From: Siphonodentalium dalli
Lineage: Eukaryota > Mollusca > Scaphopoda > Gadilida > Siphonodentaliidae
NCBI GenBank assembly: GCA_032622095.1
Contig: CP136061.1
Coordinates: forward strand, 127,110,754-127,174,753
Direction: 5' to 3'
DNA length: 64,000 bases
Position numbers and translations under genes: made by a program. Under the pieces are notes generated by a model that ran no database searches, was not told where the DNA came from, and saw only the letters and a list, made by a program, of their open reading frames with translations. Every line of letters starts with the position of its first letter. The first letter of the stretch is position 1. This document shows positions 34,005-44,772 of the stretch, one piece after another.

Positions 34005-34192
34005 TTGACCTCAGACGACATATTATGTACTTGTTCGGGTGCGTGAAACTGATAAGTTAGTAATCAGGCACTATGTCATTTGGAGGAATGCAACATTCTA
34101 CTAACACCGCCGAAAATCTGAAGCAAATCGACCGTACCTCTCCATAGAAAACATCGTCTGAACGCTCAAATGTAAATATTTGCTACTCGATT
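34005..34192 (+). mobile_element. Family G copy 2, left half
   Basis: Matches the reverse complement of about 15595-15755 (ACATATTATG, TTGTTCGG, GAAACTGAT, CCATAGAAAACA, GTAAATATTT). It stops in ACTCGATT, where the hAT-like insertion begins, and resumes at 36977. Confidence 0.85.
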
Positions 34193-35299
34193 CAGGGGGG
34201 GGGGGGGGGGGGTCCGAAAAAATTTACAGGATACAAGGACCGGGTGGGTGGGTGTCCCCGAGCCCGGAATGCAGATTTTTTCTGATGTCATGCAATTTTT
34301 TTCCAAAATCATTTCTAACACAAATTACAGCTTCAAAATGAATTGAAACAATCAGATTCATATAGTAGTGCATGCTATAGCCTTATACAAGTGAGGGGGG
34401 GGGGCTCTATATTTTATTTTTTTGTCCACAAATTCTCCCTTTAACAGTTGAAAACATGGGGTGGGTCCGGTTTTGGTCGAGGAAACAAATTGCAATGAAA
34501 AAAAAAGCCATTCTCATCTTTTCTCATAGTTTATCATGGTTTTTTAACTTATTATACACAGATGATACCTGCGTGTTTTGAGTGAATACCGGAAGTATCT
34601 CATGAGTGGTCACCGTGAGATATAACCTATAATACTGTATACAACTGCATACAACATAAATAATGTAACATCAATACAACACAATACATAAATAGTAACT
34701 AACATAGAAATTCATATTGCTCAAAAGTTCTTGGTTCCCTCATTCCTTGAAATCCCACTGGAAACCCTAGTACTTTTAAATAAATACCGGTAATGTATGA
34801 CCCATTAGATTGATTTGCTGTCAAAAAGCCGAAAAACCGTTGGCCTCATTTGTTTATATTAATGATATCAGTCAATATATTGCATAAACAATAAATACAG
34901 TGACCACGTGGTCGAAGTACATGGTCGATGTCGATACATGACTACAGTGACTTAAGTCACATAATAACGTGTTGTTCACTGATTGGAGCATTAAAAGGCT
35001 CCAGATTTAATCTTAGATCATCTAATTTAAAAAAATTCGAGGGGAGGCACCCTGACCCCTCCCTTCGGCATCTCCTGCTGGGATACTACTCGCCTCCACA
35101 TTTTGTAGGAGAGCTACTCGCCACTCGCCTAGAATGATTTTCAGGGGAACTCCTCATTGCTCACCAGTGATTTCACCACATGGAGAGGACTGGGACTGTG
35201 TTTATTTATATAGGAGATATAGCGCAGTAGCCGTGTTATATTTATTGCCTTAGAACATGCTTGGGACTATACAACACACCAGGTGCCTATTTTTAGAAG

Positions 35300-35396
35300 C
35301 AAATTTAATTTTTGAGACAGTGCAATTTTTTTTTAGACTGGTGGGCTTTGAACCCCGGCTCATGACGGCGAGCGCGCCTTGCGACTCAAAGTCTCC
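35300..35396 (-). mobile_element. tRNA-derived SINE, 5'-truncated copy
   Basis: On the minus strand: GACTTTGAGTCGCAAGGCG, then the degenerate B box GGGTTCAAAGCCC, then a tail AATTGCACTGTCTCAAAAATT. The tail and body match 36400-36520. The A-box half is missing. Confidence 0.7.
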
Positions 35397-36365
35397 TATA
35401 TATATATACTATAGAGACCTTAAAATGTGCATATACGTGTAGTGTCCTAAGTGCGACGTCAGAATACAGCGGCCATTTGAGCTTCCTTTTTTGAGGTTGC
35501 TTCGGTGGTCGTGTGCAGAGTCCGAAGCCGCCATCGCCATATTGGCCACAAGCCGCCGCCAGCCATATTATCTCCAACGCCAGCCACATGAAAACATCTC
35601 CGCCGCCGGAATTGTAAAATGGCTGAGCCATGGCATGGACTTATATGTTAAGGACAACTGTACTGCGAATCACAAATAACTAAACCGCATTGCCTAATAT
35701 TGGCATTCTCGTATGGACACGGCATGGTTGTTACACTTTCAGAACACCCGGGGCCTCTCATTGTGGAATAGACTATTCCAATGCATGCTTCCATGTAACG
35801 GAGTGGGAGCATCCATTCAGCATTGAACGGGTTTAAAGTATAAATCGTTTATTTCGACACGACTCAGTCTCAGACATCGCTGACATTTGTCAATATATGC
35901 ACATAACCCGTCTACAGAAGAGAATAGAAAATAGTTTGAAATATTATATATCAATACTAATGGATTCAGCATCAAATGATGAATACATATATCGCAAGAT
36001 GCCAGTGATGATATAGCCGTCTGAAGTCGACAGAAGTTCCAATGTAACTTATACCGATTATATAGATGGGAAACTACATATAATTAGCAATCCCTGCCAG
36101 TCCTTTACTGACTCCTTCGTGTATTTCGCCATAATGGAAAAGCCCAACACCAAAAGACTTCTATGGGTTCACAACAAACGCCAAAAACAAGCGGGTGTCT
36201 ATAACCGGGGGTTAGGACAATTTCTGAAACGAAATACGCTGAATGATAACGTCTCAGACGGCTGAGCCGCCATATTTCGTCAGCCACAAACCTCGCGCCT
36301 GAGCCGGCTTAGCTAGATAACCAGCCACGAAAATTGGTTGAGCCAGCCGTGAAAACTAGTTGTCG

Positions 36366-36530
36366 TGGCTTCGGATCTAGCCGTGTGGTATTGACGTCGG
36401 ACTTTGAGTCGCAAGGCGTGCTCGCCATCATGGGCCAGGGTTCGAATCCCACCCAATCAAGTAGATGTGCAATCCAAAAAAAAATTGCACTGTCTCAAAA
36501 ATCAAATTTGTGTTTATTTACTCAAATTGA
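36366..36530 (+). mobile_element. tRNA-derived SINE with A and B boxes
   Basis: An A-box-like TAGCCGTGTGG (36378) and an exact B box GGTTCGAATCC (36439) lie about 60 bp apart, with an intervening long variable-arm-like section, so the head resembles a class II tRNA. The T stem and acceptor stem no longer pair well, and a unique body with an A run and TTGCACTGTCTCAAAAATCAAATTT follows, so this is a SINE and not a tRNA gene. RNA polymerase III would drive such an element. Confidence 0.75.
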
Positions 36531-36807
36531 TGGTGTTTTTACCTTACACATGCACATATTTTAACCTATTGCTAAAAAGGGACACAACTATCCTGTTAAA
36601 ATGGGTATTTTACCTTTATAACCATAAATATTTTGGTTTTAAAGATTTTGTCACTAGTTTTGTAGGTATATTTTTCAGACATGTGCTTTGTTTGTTTATT
36701 TTTTTGTGGGTGTACTTGATCAGCGTTCTCTCAGTTCCGGTGCAGACACAATGAGAGACCCTTGCCCGGCCAACAACACATTATTTAGTAGAATTTACAA
36801 GATTTTC

Positions 36808-36925
36808 ATCAATTTTGGGGGTGGGTGTCCCAGACCTGGGTGGAAAAAACTTACGATCCCGGGTGGGTGGCCCAGACCTGGGTGGAAAAAACTTACGCTC
36901 CCGGGGTGGTGGGTCCCCAAAACTG
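36808..36925 (+). repeat. Two tandem copies of a 47-bp unit
   Basis: GGGTGGGTG(T)CCCAGACCTGGGTGG and AAAAAACTTACG occur twice in succession; a third partial unit gives GGTGGTGGGTCCCC. This is the subterminal zone of the hAT-like element. Confidence 0.8.
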
Positions 36926-36976
36926 AAAAACACAAAATTTCCACCTTGTATCCGTATTTTTTTTCCTGACCCGATT

Positions 36977-37163
36977 CGGGACGCATCTTAAACTAATGAA
37001 AATGATTTCACCATCGAGAGTCACTGCATTTAATTAATAATTAGAATGACGGTGTGTGTTGTCAATTTAGATATTCTGTTTTAAAAATAACTACTTTGAA
37101 CAAGATTATTTTCCATTTTTATATTTGATCACCCTACCGGAGTGTTTCACATCACTTTAAAGG
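36977..37163 (+). mobile_element. Family G copy 2, right half
   Basis: Matches the reverse complement of about 15415-15605 (ATTTCACCATCGA, GTGTGTGTTGT, CAAGATTATT, CCGGAGTGTTTCACATCACTTTAAA). Confidence 0.85.
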
Positions 37164-37459
37164 GGCAAATGTGAGCATACAATAGGTGCTGTTTATACCC
37201 CAGATGACTAATATGTTTTTTAATGACTTGAAGGGCCACTGATAAATTACGCATTCTTCACCGAGCAATGCTGTGTATCCCCAGCTAGTAATTACATTGT
37301 TTAATATATTTCCGCGTGTTCTTCTTAGCGGTGATGCGAGCAGGGTTGGTAGTTTGGGGGGCTAACCCCGGGATGGTCGAATAGACCGAGAGGTCTATTA
37401 CTTCACCCCTCATTTTTTGTAGCTTTAATTATATAATCACAACAACAAAAAAAAGCATT

Positions 37460-37465
37460 TTTATT
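37460..37465 (-). promoter_or_regulatory. Polyadenylation signal AATAAA
   Basis: TTTATT on the plus strand, ten bases downstream of the TGA stop of the lysine-rich frame. Confidence 0.5.
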
Positions 37466-37475
37466 CAATCAAAAA

Positions 37476-38253
37476 TCAGTTCTTTTTATGCTTCTTTTTC
37501 TTTGATGGCTTTTCTGAGGATGGAGGAGATGTAGGTTTGTCCTTCTGTTGGTCTTTGTTGTCAGACTTCCGAAGCAATCTTTCGTTCTCTTCTTTTGCCT
37601 TGTTGACTCGATCTTGAAGTTCTTTCATAGCTTGAATGGCTCTCTGTTTTGCTTTCTCATCCTCAGAAGGCGACGCCGGCTCTCCAGGTATCTCGGCGTG
37701 ATGTTGTTGTTGTTGCTGGTGGTAGAGCTGGGGGACACCGGGTGAGATGGAACTCCGGTGTCCGTGGTGGCGAGCTGTCCAACTCCACCTCGAAGCTGGC
37801 GGCAGGAACAGCAGGGGTGGTATCCTGCTCCCTTTCTCCGCTCGCCTCGATGACGACAGCAGGGACCTCCGGCAGATCCACGGAGTCCCTGCTAGCTTGT
37901 GCAATGTCGTCTGTCTCCATGCAGGTCGGGTCGTCTGGGCGTCTCTCGGACAACTCCGACCTGCCGGATGTGACACCGGACGGCTGAAACACACGGGGAG
38001 GGGTGACCGGCAGATCAACGGTCACCCCCATCCTCTTCCACTTCGCTCGTCTGGCGGCGTCCCTTCTTCGTCTAGAAGGAGTCTTTTTCTTTGTAGGCCC
38101 TGTCTTCATCTTCTTCATGGAGCAGCGGGTGGCTTTGGCGTTGACGTCCCGGTCTTTAGATCTCTGGGTACCAGCATCTTCAGTCCGGAACTCCAAGCAA
38201 AGGGCCAGGTATATAGCCCCTGCTAGACCGGAGAGACCAGCTAGCAATGTCCA
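37476..38253 (-). pseudogene. Lysine-rich orphan frame, probably frameshifted
   Basis: Two overlapping minus frames look like parts of one protein. The first (38253 to 37663) has no ATG at its start (an in-frame stop precedes it at 38254-38256); it contains a basic patch KKKTPSRRRRDAARRAKWKR and then acidic, proline-rich sequence. The second (38018 to 37476) looks genuine only in its last 70 residues: ASPSEDEKAKQRAIQAMKEL opens a predicted coiled coil that ends in a lysine-rich tail KKKKHKKN. A one-base shift in the CAA/CAG-like repeat near 37690-37720 would link them. An internal ATG before the basic patch is the likeliest start. Similar S/T-P-S-R-R-R-D patches occur in proteins of metazoan retroelements, but I cannot assign a family. 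Function unknown. Confidence 0.45.
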
Positions 38254-38385
38254 CTACCCGACAACTTTGCACTGCAACCAACGCGGCGTCGGGGATTAAG
38301 TCCATAATCTTTCCTAAGCCTAATCCAAAACCATCTCACTGGCGCTAAGCACGGGGGCAGCTGCTACCTAGATCGCGACCACACA

Positions 38386-38428
38386 ACTCACCCGTGCGCA
38401 ACGTCTGACAAAGAGGAACTATATAATA
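38386..38428 (-). promoter_or_regulatory. TATA-like element and donor-like site
   Basis: On the minus strand a TATTATAT element (38421-38428) is followed 30 bases later by GGGTGAGT (about 38386-38393). These could be a core promoter and a splice donor for the GC-rich unit; neither is proven. Confidence 0.25.
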
Positions 38429-38479
38429 CGGACAAAGCAAGTATGTCGGCCTCGCTCCACTCCCTGTCGGTGATGCGAG

Positions 38480-40056
38480 TGCCTTAATTGGGTCCCTTTA
38501 TGGAGGACGTTGGTTGGTTGAAATCACACCATGCATGTAGCGTCGCGCTCAAGTCCCAATTTTCACATTGTATGGCCGTAACTTGCTATGCAATACCAGA
38601 ATAGCAATCAAAATGTTGACAACATATCAGACCAACTTGCTCCATGGAACGCAATCAAATCAAGACCCTTTTCTTAACTGACAACGCTCCCAGAAATGAA
38701 AAACAGAAATTCATCTTATTTGATATATGTAATACGATACCATGATAAAATACCCCTACATACGGGCCATCAGTATAGTATATCACCAGCAGGTTCTTAT
38801 AATCGTTTCAAAGTAAACACGAGTTCCCATTTCCATGTTCTCCTATGATATTTAAGTGTAAAACAGTCAGGTATATAACATTATTTTGACTTTTGTATCA
38901 CGTGTACGTTGCAATATGAAGTCGATCGAATGCAGTTCCGATTCCCTATGAACTAAATGATAGCTATGCGATACCTACGTTACCGTATACGGGCATGTCG
39001 CTAAATTGGCGAAAAAGGTCAACATAATTATATGTCGTGAAAACAATAGAAATAAATGGATATCATATGAGTTTGATATATCATCATAATATTTTAGCAC
39101 AACCGCACGCACGTGACAGTTAAATTCCAGTATAAACTTCAAACGTTCGACGTTTTATTTGAATTTCAATAAATCATATGCGTTTTCGGTTGATTACGTT
39201 TGCTTGAATACGGAAACTCCTGATGAACAACACATGCAGATGCGATTGGTTATATACCGCGGTTTGTTCAAAGGTTTCTCTTGTAAAACATATGAGTTAT
39301 TCTATGTGTTTCTTGTTCAATATTTGAATAGGACATGTCGTTGTAAGAAAGACCAAGTGGTAACGTAGTTATATCAGATAGTGATTTTTCCGAATTTGCA
39401 TCACCCTCCATTTGGGTGCTCGTAGTCAAAATCCCTTAGAGTGGTGTTGTTGATTGTTTTTTTTAAATGAAGTGCGGTATCGACCCAAAAAATTCATTTA
39501 GGACTGATTCTAACAAAGTTTAATTGTTCGACCCCTGTTGAAGTTCAATTGTGCCCCATAAGAGAGAACGATCCATAAGTGATCATTCCTAGTAGGCCTA
39601 TATGTATAATTTGAGACCCCGAACCGCTGTGATCAAACACAAGATTATTTGGGCAAATTGGACATTTTAATTATATAATATTGGTATATTGACATAAATT
39701 ACTAAACATTTTTCAGAATAATTATCCTTTAAAATGCACCGAATTCATATACTGCATAGCCCGGAGATAACTGTTGAGTTACACACTAAAACATTGTACA
39801 TTTAGAGTTGTCGTGCTTCTTCTATACAGGACCATATCAATACAACAAGGACCACAAGCATCATAACACCAAAGCAGAACCACTTATCCAGGGTGGGGAA
39901 ATATATTTTTTTAATTTTGCTCGCATTAATTTGCCTTACAACCCGGCCCAGTTCCGTGCGTGGGTCAATAATAATACTATATATATATACGTCGATAAAT
40001 ACGGTATATAATACTATTATTTGACGACAGCATTTGTCACAGAAAGCAACGAAGAT
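38480..40056. other. No gene seen
   Basis: AT-rich DNA with unsupported frames (for example 39159-39368 and 39808-40011). Confidence 0.4.
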
Positions 40057-40186
40057 CGTTCCTTGTTCGTATATTTCTGATATGGTGTAAATAAAGAGCG
40101 TTAATTGATCGTATATTTCTGATATGGTGTAAATAAAGAGCGTTCCTTGTTCGCATATTCCTGATATGGTAAAAATAAAGAGCGTT
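40057..40186 (+). repeat. 42-bp tandem repeat, three copies
   Basis: CGTT starts units at 40057, 40099 and 40141, with the next CGTT at 40183. Each unit has TATTTCTGATATGG(TG)TAAATAAAGAGCG. Solo or paired relatives occur at 5.87, 10.37, 20.66, 22.70 and 61.63 kb. Confidence 0.9.
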
Positions 40187-40305
40187 TATCTCACTTCTGT
40201 CCGAAAATTAAAATCGGAGCTGTATTATAAAATAGCTATCTCTTTGAGAGGTTTACTGAGAGTAAATATTAAAGTTGTACTCTATAGACTTGTATTTTGT
40301 GCTTT
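40187..40305. other. Short unique spacer
   Basis: Nothing recognised between the tandem repeat and the foldback element. Confidence 0.4.
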
Positions 40306-40316
40306 ACGACCTATAT
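40306..40316. repeat. Left 11-bp TSD ACGACCTATAT
   Basis: Repeated exactly at 40823-40833 on the other side of the foldback element. Confidence 0.85.
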
Positions 40317-40822
40317 AGATCATGCCATGAACCTCTACGCCCGTAGAGATCATATTCCAGCAGTACAAAACCTGGGAACATTTCGAAGTTTTGACAGGGA
40401 ACCTTATAAAATCTAAAAACAACGCGGGGAATATATTTCTTAGTTATTATGTGTTCCTTTATAATGTACTTCACTGTAGGTGAAGGTCGCAACTAGAAAT
40501 TTTACGATTTAAGTGACTCTGAGCGATTTTGCTTCGCGTCGCTTACAATTAAGGAATTTCTCCTCAATAATTAATTCAATGTTTATTGCGATATCGGCTC
40601 ACACAAGTCACGGGGAAACATGCAATTTTGAGTTGAGACCTTCACCTACTATGAAGTTCATTATTAAGGAAAAGATAATCACTAAGAAATATATTCCCCG
40701 CGTTATTTTTTCGACTTTGTATACAAGTTCCCTGTCAAAACTTCAAAAAGTTCCCAGGTTTTGTACTGCTTGAATATTATCTCTACGGGTGTTAGCCAGA
40801 GTAGAGATTCATGGCATGATCT
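40317..40822. mobile_element. Foldback MITE, Mutator-like (11-bp TSD)
   Basis: Termini AGATCATGCC and GGCATGATCT. Arms of about 180 bp (40317-40495 and 40640-40822) pair through CTCTACG, AGTACAAAACCTGGGAAC, AACGCGGGGAATATATTTCTTAG and AGGTGAAGGTC, with moderate divergence. Flanked by exact 11-bp duplications. No transposase. Short frames on both strands (40304-40492, 40513-40773) are arm by-products. Confidence 0.85.
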
Positions 40823-40833
40823 ACGACCTATAT

Positions 40834-43800
40834 TTTTCCTGCTAATACATTTCGTATAGGTTCATAATTTTGGAGGTTCAAATGAGCCATGTCCATTTAA
40901 TCAATTTACTAGGAGGCACTATACGACACAATTGTGAGTTCGGCAAAGACCTACATCTTGCTGGCTTGTTGCTCGCGTCATATGCTTGTATGATGGACTA
41001 TATGGAATAGTATTAGGGTCGTTTGTACATTTTGTCGCTATCGTGGCTTTCCGCGATTCCGGTGCGTGGATCGCCGGAACATCCCCCCCCCCCCGCCATT
41101 AAAGGTTAATTGACCCTAACAGTATTCCACATGTAAGACTATGTATTGTTGTGACTGTGTATATACCTAATAATTATGTTTATACATTGGTTTGTAAACG
41201 TAGAAACATGAATAAGAATCAGAAAACCGGAGATATAGATAATAATAAAATTAAAATACTAAATTATAATTGAAAAGCAAATTTAGAATACAAATTCATA
41301 AAAAGAAATCATAGTACATAGAATACATTAGAAATATATTCTATCCTCAATATGACGCTGGTGTCCGCGAACGAATGTGGACAGTCTGACCTGGCTCGAA
41401 ATAATCATACCTGACTCAAAGGAATGACGACAGGGTGCAGCAATGCGTGTGTGTCCGGAACATATTGTTTGAATGTGTTGTAACTAAACAATCAAACTTT
41501 ATTTGCCTCAGCGACTACAACAGGAATCCACGCGGTCGATGGGAGACCACTCTATTTCCACTTGAGTGAATAACAAAGACTCTGTGCTTTTGGAATGACA
41601 CTTTTGATTCTCTATCGCACCGACGTTGAATTGAAATTGAAGTTGGACATAAACTTTTTTACTTACATTTTTCCATGATGATTGGTGATTATTAACCAGT
41701 TTTGTAAGTATATTTATAGATTTAAATGTTTGTTGTATGTCACTGGCCGTGACATTGTTGTGATCACTTGATTTCTACTTGTTTACGCGGTTTTTGTCTG
41801 CTTTTATGCAAGTATTATTAGATTTATATCAGAAAACTGTCAGTGTCCATGAATGGGGTCGATTATGTTAGTCTGTGTTATTGGGTTATGTGAATGAAAG
41901 TGTGTTTAGCAAGTTACAATTGGCGCGATGTTTTTATCAATTACTATCAGCGATGTATATTTACTTTCATGTTACTATCAACCTGCATTATTTAAATTCT
42001 AATCTGAAAGCTTATGAGATTTAAATTAATCAATGGTCACATTAACAGTGACCATAAGGCGTAAAGCAGCACTTATACAAATAAAACTACAGGACAAAAC
42101 TACTAAATTAACCATTTAAATGTTATAGTTCAGGATCATGAACAACTGTATGTCACAATCATGTAATCCAGGCCTGTACATCCCCCAACTCCTCCGAGTC
42201 AGTCCTCACTCCCGAGTCCAGACCATGAGTCATACAACTTTTTCTCGGAGAAAATTAATTTCTTGCTATTTCATGACTATACCTACACATTGCTAAACAT
42301 GTATTACATATATATTAAAAGCAAAATAAACAATAATTAAGATAATAATTATAACCATATTAAGCAATGTGTCATATGTAACTGCTGTGTGTGTGGGGGG
42401 GGGGGGGGGGTGTATTTCCAGGCCTGGGCAACCACCACCCCAAACCCTGTACCAAAATAAAAAAAATTTAAAGTTAATTTCTCACTGTTTCATGACTCTA
42501 TCAAGCGAAATAAGAAATACAATCGCAAGTACTTGTTTTTATTTGCCATATATTATGTAGCCCCGTCAGTGGGTTGAGGGTGGGCTGACAAAATTGACTT
42601 GAAAAATAATTTTATATTCTCAAAAATAAGTTTTCATGCTTGTCATGGGAGATATCCTGTTCCGCAGGTTTTTCATCAGAAGATTTGGCCTTTAGTAGAT
42701 TGATAATACCTTCATCATGTGTATGATCTTTGATACTAGTATATTCGTGAACCACAATGAGATGAAGGATATCCACATGCAATAGTTTAGTCCGGTCATA
42801 TTTGTTGTATTCAATTTATAAAGAGTGTATTGGCTAGCAGGAGAGGGGGGTACTAGTATCAGTAAGTGATTTCTGCAATTGTCCCCCAATCAAACTGCCT
42901 GATATTTGTTTATTAATATTGAGGCAAGTAAATGTTTAAGGCATAAACAAAAATAATACCTTCGTTTCCGGTAACCCTCCCTCCCATTCGCCAGATGCCC
43001 CCCCCTAACTTTTTATTTGCAAAATTAAAAAAATTCCAAAGTTCCCAATTTACAGTCTGAAAATTACCAATCTCATTCTCCCAACTTGACTTTATTCTTC
43101 CAGTTTCTATTAGTTTCAGTCGCTGATTTTAATTCAATGAGTCATTAGCCTAATTAACTTGCAAAATTGCACTCACAAAACCCACCAAACTGGGGTTAGT
43201 GGGCTAACAAGCATCCAAAAACACAATTCCTCAAAAATAGGCAACTATAATCCAAAGTCTTTTAGACTGATGAGTATGGAATATGTTTATTAACTCAGTC
43301 TCAAATTTGATATGTTTAGAGGCTTTGGACATATATGACAACTGATTGTTCATACAAATTCTCAACAATCTGTTCTAATCTGTTGTTAAATTTTCTGATA
43401 GTTAGGCACTGAAGCATGTGACCCCAGTATGAAAATTGGATGAAACATGGGAAGGTGCAGGGAGGTGGGCATTTTTTTTAGCAGGTTGAATATTGTTTAC
43501 ATACAGAGAACTCGTGCTTTAATGCAACATGTTATTGTGGAATAACTACTTAATTTTACATGCATGTACTTAATTATACCAAGATTCAATCATATATAAT
43601 AGTCCTAACTATAATTTGTATATAATAATTTCAACTACTAGAATATAGTCTATATCAGATTTATAGAGGTGTTGACTTAGTATGAGCTGGTTTGTACTTG
43701 TCATGTACTTATTTATAGAGGTACTGTCTCACAGACTTTATAGTATGAGCTGGAATATACACTGTTCTTTTATTCATTAGTTCATTAAGTTTTAAACATC

Positions 43801-44688
43801 TTATTTTTTAAATTCATTTGATAGTGTCATTATTTCAATTTGAAAATTCCCAATTTACCCCGCTACAGTATCTATTTTTCCCAATTGCATGGGCCCTGGA
43901 CCCTTTCCCAAAAATACCCAAGATTATCCGTCAGATCCTCTAGAGTTGGCATACTATGGTTCTGGTATTGGTGAAGCTTATTTTTGTGTCCAATGTGGGG
44001 AAGGTAGTGGTGTGCTGAAAGCTTCGCTAAGACAAAAGATTCAAGACAGTTACTAGTACCTCTATATGCAAGATTTGTACAAAGAGCAGTCTGACTCCTG
44101 TTATTGCCAGGCCATATGATAAATAAAAACTTAAATAAAAGAATATAAAATAAATGTCTTGCGAGCTCATTAAAATATTATATGCAGATAGACTATATAC
44201 ATTGTATACCTTTATCTACAATACATTAAGGGCTGTTATCACCTTGTGCGTTATGGGAATTTAAAAAAAAAAAAAGGTATACCCTCCTCCCTACCCTAAT
44301 TTTTTGCCCTCCGTTACTGGAAATGAAGGTACTATTCTGTTTGGCCTAAACTGAACTAAACTGTGTTTTCTAGAATGATGGCATTCAGAGCATCAAATTC
44401 AGTTACCTTTACTTATGGGGACTACGCAGTGTGATTTCATTGATATTCGGTATATATGAGACTTATAATTATATACATGTATTGTGGGCAGAGTTTGCGA
44501 CCCTTAATTAGTTCATTTTATTGAATTTTTTACATTTACATGATATACTCATAAAAGGCCCTAAGGCCCATCGAATGAGTTAGTGTGGACTGATATTGTA
44601 ATATAATGTCATCAACATGATGCTGTACTGTCACTGAAGTTAAAGTAATCTAGCAGATTTTTCTTGAAGGAATAATAATCAATCATCT
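40834..44688. other. Long AT-rich stretch without genes
   Basis: Nearly 3.9 kb with only unsupported short frames. It holds a C run at 41083-41094, a G run at 42396-42410, GAGTC-type short repeats at 42198-42230, and scattered C-rich transposon-like ends (42967-43005). 43640-43760 repeats TTATAGAGGT and TATGAGCTGG twice. Confidence 0.45.
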
Positions 44689-44772
44689 CCAAGAGATATA
44701 GCCAGTTTACCAAGAGATATAGCCAGTTTACCAAGAGATATAGCCAGTTTACCAAGAGATATAGCCAGTTTA
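44689..44772 (+). repeat. 21-bp tandem repeat, four copies
   Basis: CCAAGAGATATAGCCAGTTTA four times in succession without change. Confidence 0.97.

Larger units (their letters stand above)
34193..36968. mobile_element. 2.8-kb hAT-like non-autonomous element
   Basis: It splits a family-G copy: ACTCGATT (34185-34192) precedes it and ACCCGATT (36969-36976) follows, an 8-bp duplication with one difference, and the G sequence then continues as CGGGACG exactly as in copy 1. Ends read CAGGGG...(left) and CCTG (right). Both ends also share, in inverted form, a segment around GGATACAAGG and GGGGAC. An 8-bp duplication and CAGG ends suit hAT, but there is no transposase. The interior carries two tRNA-derived SINE copies, an 18-base G run at the left end, and short tandem repeats at the right. 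Confidence 0.78.
37329..38479 (-). mobile_element. GC-rich insertion flanked by 12-bp repeats
   Basis: CGGTGATGCGAG occurs at 37329-37340 and 38468-38479, bracketing 1127 bp that is far richer in G+C than its surroundings. The insertion contains a minus-strand frame, an AATAAA signal after its stop, and a TATA-like element near the far end. The block at 37356-37410 recurs as a solo 78-bp insertion at 24035. Target-site repeats of this size, one coding strand and a truncated relative fit a retroposed element, but no reverse transcriptase or long A tail is present, and a retroposed or ordinary host gene is not excluded. Confidence 0.5.

Noticed and set aside
36366-36450. Functional tRNA gene
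   Set aside because: A and B boxes are present but the T and acceptor stems do not pair, and a SINE body with a second copy follows.
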